In this document: piece after piece, positions 12,851 through 13,389 of the stretch | Numbering within the stretch: position 1 is the first letter of the stretch | Layout of the letters: the number at the start of each line of letters is the position of its first letter | NCBI GenBank assembly: GCA_937902735.1 | Contig: CALELS010000025.1 | Location: 1 to 13,389, forward strand | Length of the DNA stretch: 13,389 nucleotides | Reading direction: 5' to 3' | Source of the DNA: an uncultured Caryophanales bacterium | GTDB lineage: Bacteria > Bacillota_I > Bacilli_A > RFN20 > CAG-826 | The notes under the pieces: generated by a model | Told to the model about the DNA's origin: nothing | Databases searched by the model: none | The model's input: the letters and a program-made list of their open reading frames with translations, nothing else | Program-made: the position numbers and the translations under genes

Positions 12851-13291
12851 ATGAGACAAAAACTTTTAAAATTTGCATGGGTTTATGGCTTAATTTGCAC
12901 AATCATTATGGGATTTTTAATTCTTCCACTTGCTTGGATGATTCCAATGAATGTACATGTTTATAAAGCCTACAAAGAAGATAAGAAAGTCGGTATAGTT
13001 TTCGCCTACTTCTACGCTCTACTTTGTGACCCACTTGTCGGACCATGGATTTTCTTATCCATTATGGATAAGAAAGAACGTCACACATACTTCTTCGTTA
13101 GTGGTGTACTTGGTTGTATCGCTGCTGGTTCATCCCTTGTCCCACTTGCTTGGATGATTCCTCTTACTGTTAAGATGTATCATTCAATGAATGAAGATCA
13201 ACCAATGGGTCCATATGCAAAAGTATTCTGGTTATTACTCATGAGTGTCCCACAAGGCGTCATGTTATTAACCGAAGATCCAATTGAATAA
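12851..13291 (+). CDS. Small multi-pass membrane protein with internal duplication, unknown function
   Basis: The 146-residue protein is strongly hydrophobic with about four membrane segments (roughly 8-32, 46-71, 79-104 and 122-141). It consists of two copies of one unit, 72 residues apart: PLAWMIP (26-32 and 98-104), then VxxYxxxxED (35-44 and 107-116), a Gly at 48 and 120, and an aromatic/Leu segment ending near a Pro. The spacing places each PLAWMIP at the end of a membrane helix, followed by a short charged loop. I do not recognise a family and see no catalytic or transport motif. It has its own promoter, a good Shine-Dalgarno and a strong terminator, so it is a single-gene unit. A two-fold fold like that of small dual-repeat membrane proteins is an inference. 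Confidence 0.85.
   Translation: MRQKLLKFAWVYGLICTIIMGFLILPLAWMIPMNVHVYKAYKEDKKVGIVFAYFYALLCDPLVGPWIFLSIMDKKERHTYFFVSGVLGCIAAGSSLVPLAWMIPLTVKMYHSMNEDQPMGPYAKVFWLLLMSVPQGVMLLTEDPIE
12926..12945 (+). repeat. 20-base direct repeat, copy 1
   Basis: This stretch encoding the first PLAWMIP core is identical over 20 bases to 13142-13161, exactly 216 bases (72 codons) away. It is the most conserved part of the internal gene duplication. Confidence 0.85.
13142..13161 (+). repeat. 20-base direct repeat, copy 2
   Basis: The second copy, in the same reading frame, encodes the second PLAWMIP core. Identity at synonymous positions over the whole 20 bases suggests a fairly recent duplication, gene conversion or selection on the sequence. 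Confidence 0.85.
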
Positions 13292-13310
13292 TTAATCTTC
13301 AATCTAAAAG

Positions 13311-13341
13311 TGCTTGGTAAAAGACTACCGAGCATTTTTTT
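13311..13341 (+). terminator. Intrinsic terminator after the membrane protein gene
   Basis: A 9-bp stem (13311-13319 tgcttggta with 13326-13334 taccgagca, one T-G pair) with a 6-base loop is followed by T7 (13335-13341). It begins 20 bases after the stop codon. The remaining bases to 13389 hold nothing I can identify. Confidence 0.9.
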
Positions 13342-13389
13342 ACACTAAATATAGGGTTTTTCTTTTATCCAAGTAAAATGTACTTATGT

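Noticed and set aside
13340..13389. Possible C-terminus of a minus-strand gene entering from the right edge
   Set aside because: One minus frame is open for about 15 codons, too short to judge, and the peptide is not recognisable.

Overview
The window is AT-rich, with tightly packed housekeeping genes that read like a low-GC, non-sporulating member of the Bacilli related to the Mollicutes or Erysipelotrichia (uncultured RF39-type or Izemoplasma/Acholeplasma-like lineages come to mind). The evidence is the gene order rplU-prp-rpmA-obgE, an L27 with a Prp-cleavable N-terminal extension, a fused SecDF, secDF next to recJ, and obgE next to nadE as in mycoplasmas. Tryptophan is encoded by TGG and the ORFs are intact under the standard code. 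All called genes stop at TAA except obgE (TAG). The species cannot be named from the sequence alone.

Left part (1-4944, all + strand). A promoter at 111-138 and a structured leader (146-240) precede rplU (L21), prp (the protease that trims L27) and rpmA (L27), closed by a terminator at 1175-1205. obgE (ribosome-assembly GTPase) follows, with a -10 box so close to its ATG that the mRNA would be nearly leaderless. Then come nadE, an unannotated 32-residue membrane peptide with its own ribosome binding site, ruvA and ruvB, each separated from the next by a few bases or fewer. Two terminator-like hairpins end this run. Several internal genes (prp, ruvA, ruvB) have no Shine-Dalgarno and probably depend on translational coupling.

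Middle (4945-9404, + strand). A promoter region with three separate 7-bp-arm inverted repeats leads into an 893-residue SecDF. By my alignment this SecDF has lost the acidic and arginine residues of the proton relay that drives SecDF in studied bacteria. A compact recJ starts one base after the T-run of the secDF terminator. queA, tgt and yajC, which often lie between ruvB and secDF in Firmicutes, are absent here.

Right part (9413-12568, - strand; 12851-13291, + strand). This is an accessory, cell-surface region. It holds a 797-residue modular lipoprotein (Pro/Glu linker, OB-like domain, three Ig-like repeats, two 'NGW' modules) and a 222-residue lipoprotein with a Gly/Glu linker. Upstream of the small lipoprotein is a minus-strand promoter followed about 60 nt later by an intrinsic terminator, which suggests either attenuation or a small RNA. 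A divergently transcribed 146-residue membrane protein, built from an internal duplication, ends the window with a strong terminator.

The housekeeping part serves ribosome assembly (L21, L27, Prp, Obg), NAD synthesis (NadE), recombination and repair (RuvAB, RecJ) and protein export (SecDF). The lipoproteins would be Sec clients displayed on the outer face of the membrane. I see no CRISPR array, insertion sequence, tRNA or rRNA. The strongest candidates for something new are the relay-less SecDF, its inverted-repeat promoter region, the Obg with an altered G4 motif, the small peptide before ruvA and the terminator-containing leader of the small lipoprotein gene.
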